From Gordonibacter sp. 28C (GTDB taxonomy: Bacteria > Actinomycetota > Coriobacteriia > Coriobacteriales > Eggerthellaceae), in the NCBI RefSeq assembly GCF_003339845.1, contig NZ_PPTR01000005.1, forward strand, positions 62,001 to 126,000: DNA of 64,000 nucleotides, given 5' to 3'. The notes under the pieces are model-generated. The model saw only the letters and a list, made by a program, of their open reading frames with translations, was not told where the DNA came from and searched no databases. Of this stretch, positions 60,788-64,000 are shown piece after piece. Made by a program: the position numbers and the translations under genes. Each line of letters starts with the position of its first letter. The first letter of the stretch is position 1.

Positions 60788-63700
60788 ATGAACCTGTCAC
60801 GCAGGGGCTTTTTCAAAGCCGCCGGCGCAGCGTTCGCAACGAGCATGGCATTCGAACTGTCCTCGCAGTCGGAGGCGCTGGCCGTTGAGCCGTCCGCCGA
60901 CTGGAAGCTCGTGAACACGGAGGAGTACACGAACATCTGCTGCTATTGCTCGGGCGGATGCGGCGTGATCTGCTCCACGCGCGATGGCGAGCTCGTGAAC
61001 ATCGAAGGCGATCCCGACCATCCCATCAACGAGGGCGGTTTGTGCCCGAAGGGCGCCACCATGTTCCAGCTGCGCAACGTCGTCGACCCCGACACGCGCG
61101 AGATCATCAAGAACACCAACCGCAAGACCAAGCCGATGGTCCGCCGTCCCGGCGCCTCCGAGTGGGAGGACATCACCTGGGACGACGCCGTCGCCGAAAT
61201 CGCGAACTGGGTCAAGAAAACGCGCGACGCCACGTTCGAGACGGTGGCCAACGGCATCACGGTGAACCGCTGCCACGGCATAGCCAGCCTGGGCGGCAGC
61301 CAGCAGAACTCCGAGGAAGAGTACCTCATCAACAAGATGATGCGCTCGCTGGGAGTCATCGCCATCGACAACCAGGCGCGTGTTTGACACAGCCCCACCG
61401 TTGCCGGTCTGGCAGCAACCTTCGGTCGCGGTTCGATGACGAACCACTATTGCGACATGCAGAACGCCGACGTCATCATGACCATCGGCTCCAACAACGT
61501 TGAGAACCACCCCGTTTCGTCGAAATGGGTTCAAAAAGCGCTCGACCGCGGCGCCACGTGGATCGTCGTGGACCCGCGCTACACCCGCTCCGCCGAGATG
61601 GCCGACATCTACTGCCCCATCCGCTCGGGCACCGACATCGCCTTCTACGGCGGCCTGTTCAACTACATCATCGAGCACGACCTGTGGCAGCACGAGTACG
61701 TGCTGAACTACACGAACGCGTCGTACCTGCTCGACGAGCAGTACTCGTTCGACGTGAACGAGGGCATCTTCTCGGGCTTCGACGAGGACACCGCCACTTA
61801 CGACAACCACACCTGGCACTACCAGGTGGAGTCCACGAAGGAATGGGACACCTCCGAGGGCGGAGCCTACGCCTGGGCCGCGGCCGAGGGCGTGCCCGAG
61901 TTCACGCCGCCCGTCGTCGAGGTGCCGAAGCGCGACATGACGCTCACGGACCCGATGTGCGTGTTCCAGCAGATGAAGAAGCACTACTCCCGCTACGACC
62001 TGGACACCGTGTCCAGCGTGTGCGGCATGGACAAGGAGATCCTGGAGAAGGTGTACGCCACGTACGCCTCCACCGGCGCCCCCGACAAGTCCGGCACCAT
62101 CCTGTACGCGCTCGGCCAGACGCAGCACACCTACGGCGCGCAGAACTGCCGCTCCATGGGCATCCTGCAGCTCTTGCTGGGCAACGTGGGCGTGGCCGGC
62201 GGCGGCGTGAACGCGCTGCGCGGCGAGCCCAACGTGCAGGGAGCCACCGACATGGGCATGCTCGTGGCGAACCAACCCGGCTACCTGAACTGGCCCACCG
62301 AGTACGGAACGCCGTCTCTGCGCGCGTGGTGCGAGAAGGAGACGTACTCCGACGGCTACTACACCAACAAGCCGAAGTTCGTCGTGTCCGCGCTCAAGGA
62401 ATGGTTCGGCGACGCGGCCACGGTCGACAACGACTACGGCTACGACTGGTGGCCGAAGGTGCCGAAGAGCCCCGACTACTCCATCATCGGCTCGTTCGAG
62501 CTCATGAGCCAGGGCATCATCAAGGGCTACTTCAACTGGGGCATGAACCCCTGCCACTCGGCCCCGAACGCCAGCAACGTGCGCCGCGCCATGGCGAACC
62601 TCGACTGGCTCGTGGTGGCCGACTGGGTGGAGACGGAGTCGGCCTGCTTCTGGAAGGCCCCCGACATGAACCCGGCCGACGTCGACACCACGGTGTACTT
62701 CCTGCCGGCGGCGCTCATCTACGAGAAGCCCGGCATCATCGCGAACTCCGGCCGCTGGCTGCAGTGGCGCAACCAGGCCGTCGAGCCGTGGGACGAGGCC
62801 AAGCCCGATTACGAGATCTGCGACGTGCTGTGGACGGCCATCGTCGACCTCTACAAGAAGGAAGGCGGCGTGGCGCCCGAACCCATCGTGAACACGAAGT
62901 GGGACTACTACGTGGACGGCAAGATCGACCCGCGTCCCGTGAACTGGGCCCTCAACGGCTACGTGTACGATGGCACCGAGTGCGACACGACCTCGGCCGC
63001 CCCGAAGACCGAGCTGCTCTCCTCGTTCGCGAACCTGAAGGCCGACGGAACCACGGCCTGCGGCATGTGGATCTACACCGGCTTCTGGGCCAACAACGAC
63101 GCGCCGCTCGATCCGGCCGAGCAGGCCGCCGGCGGCCGCAACACCGAGGATCCCTCGGGGCTGGGCCTTTACCCGAAGTTCTCGTTCGCCTGGCCGCTCA
63201 ACCGCCGCATCATCTACAACCGCGCCTCCGCCGACATGGAGGGCAAGCCGTGGAACCCGGACCGCGCGCTCGTGGAATGGACGGGCGAGAAGTGGGTGCA
63301 GAACGACGTGGGCGACTTCGTGGCCGTGTCCAACGGAACCCCCGTGCCGCCGAACAACAAGGCGTTCATGATGCTCTGGGAGCAGCACGCGCGCCTGGAG
63401 AGCTACAGCATGGGCGACGGGCCCTTGCCCGAGCACTTCGAGCCCTTCGAGAGCCCGGCCGACAACCAGCTGAACGGCCGTCAGAACTCGCCGTGCGTGC
63501 GTTTCGCCGAGTTCGAGTCGGTCAAGCGCGGCGACCGCTCCGAGTTCCCCATCGCGGTGACCACCTACTCGGTCACCGAGCACTGGCAGACCGGTGGCCA
63601 GACCCGCACGTGCCCGGCCCTGGTCGAGGCCATGCCCGAGCAGTTCGTGGAGATGTCGCTGGAGCTTGCCGAGGAGCGCGGCATCAAGAACGGCGAGAAG

Positions 63701-63937
63701 GTCCGCGTGCGCAACAACCGCGGCTCGGTCGAGGTCATGGCCTTGGTCACGCCGCGCTTCAAGCCGTTCACGGTGGACGGCAAGACCGTGCACCAGGTGG
63801 GCATGACGCACCACTTCGGCTGGGCGGGCGAGTACGCCACGGGCGACATCGTCAACGACCTGCCGCCGAACGTGGGCGACCCGAACTGCTGGGTGCCCGA
63901 GTACAAGGCGTTCCTCGTCGACATCGAGAAGATCTAG
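60788..63937 (+). CDS. fdnG: Tat-exported formate dehydrogenase catalytic subunit, selenoprotein (Sec200)
   Basis: 1049 residues with UGA at 61385-61387 read as Sec200. The signal SRRGFFKAAGAAFATSMAF is Tat-type, so the enzyme works outside the membrane, like FdnG. C51, C54, C58 and C86 (CCYCSGGC ... LCPKG) bind [4Fe-4S]; VU-HSPTVAG holds the Mo/W ligand Sec; VRNNRGSVEV and FGWAG lie in the C-terminal cofactor domain. It oxidises formate to CO2 or can run in reverse. The start ATG 60788 follows GGAAGGAACTGAGG. UGA read as stop would split it into two false genes at 61387 and 61436. Confidence 0.95.
61385..61425 (+). promoter_or_regulatory. Bacterial SECIS element of formate dehydrogenase
   Basis: UGA 61385-61387, then a hairpin at 61400-61419. 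The outer stem GTTGC/GCAAC encloses GCC-GGTCT-GGC; the apical loop GGTCT resembles the SelB-recognised loop of E. coli fdhF. Spacing of about 12 nt from the UGA is typical. Confidence 0.85.
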
Positions 63938-63948
63938 GGAGGTGTTGA

Positions 63949-64000
63949 ATGATGAGTGACAAAGCCATACTGTTCGACACCTCGCGCTGCAGCGCATGCC
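63949..64000 (+). CDS. Formate dehydrogenase iron-sulfur subunit, partial
   Basis: Starts MMSDKAILFDTSRCSAC... and runs off the end of the window. The first ferredoxin-type cysteines fit the B subunit of formate dehydrogenase. ATG at 63949 (or 63952) is 11 bp after the catalytic gene, behind GGGAGG. Confidence 0.8.
   Translation, partial: MMSDKAILFDTSRCSAC

Noticed and set aside
60788-61387. A short Tat protein followed by a second molybdopterin gene starting at 61436
   Set aside because: The UGA between them is in frame, flanked by the conserved VU-HSPT site and followed by a SECIS-like hairpin, in a genome with selA, selB, selC and selD.

Overview
The window is very high in G+C, almost fully coding, and rich in anaerobic redox proteins with Tat signals: a DMSO-reductase-type operon, a Tat-exported formate dehydrogenase, DUF362 and flavodoxin lipoproteins, a 2-oxoacid:ferredoxin oxidoreductase, and many aldo/keto reductases and iron alcohol dehydrogenases. 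Together with a complete selenocysteine pathway this suggests an anaerobic gut actinomycete of the Coriobacteriia, most likely Eggerthellaceae (Eggerthella/Gordonibacter-like). The assignment rests on gene content, not on a marker gene.

Layout. 0-5 kb: class II fructose bisphosphatase, a regulator with two GntR-type DNA-binding domains, and a convergent membrane c-di-GMP phosphodiesterase. 5-14 kb: a four-gene 2-oxoacid:ferredoxin oxidoreductase (VOR type) flanked on each side by a cupin-HTH regulator plus acyl-CoA synthetase pair. 14-17 kb: HipA/CtkA-like kinase, ArfB-like release factor, and a Rieske-type oxygenase. 17-23 kb: LysR regulator divergent from a dmsABC-like operon with its TorD-type chaperone. 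23-27 kb: S51 peptidase and three Tat lipoproteins (DUF362, flavodoxin, DUF362). 27-33 kb: a coupled transporter-GH2-galK-galT operon for galactoside use. 33-44 kb: aldehyde/carbonyl metabolism with three aldo/keto reductases, two iron alcohol dehydrogenases, an alpha/beta hydrolase, a MerR regulator and two transport or LysR genes. 44-49 kb: a lower-G+C patch with a DUF4190 protein, an HTH-Ser/Thr kinase pair and an APC permease. 49-64 kb: selenium locus.

The selenium locus is the most striking part. It holds selA-selB-selC on the minus strand (tRNA-Sec at 48871-48967), then a glycosyltransferase, a double-cubane/2-hydroxyacyl-CoA-dehydratase-like protein with its ATP-dependent activase, two DUF3343 proteins, a class V desulfurase/selenocysteine-lyase-like enzyme, YedF, selD and a formate dehydrogenase. 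Two genes read through an in-frame UGA: formate dehydrogenase (Sec200) and selD itself (Sec18), so the selenium-activating enzyme depends on the pathway it feeds. The arrangement suggests that the activase/double-cubane pair and the sulfur-carrier-like proteins reduce and deliver selenium to SelD.

A second pattern is a set of five promoters with the same unusual 19-bp spacer and a shared dyad (24029, 25555, 38250, 40269, 42137). They lie in front of DUF362, flavodoxin, aldo/keto reductase, hydrolase and alcohol dehydrogenase genes, which is the signature of one MerR-family regulator; a MerR gene lies among them at 38361-38744. Three families of short palindromic repeats are scattered between genes.
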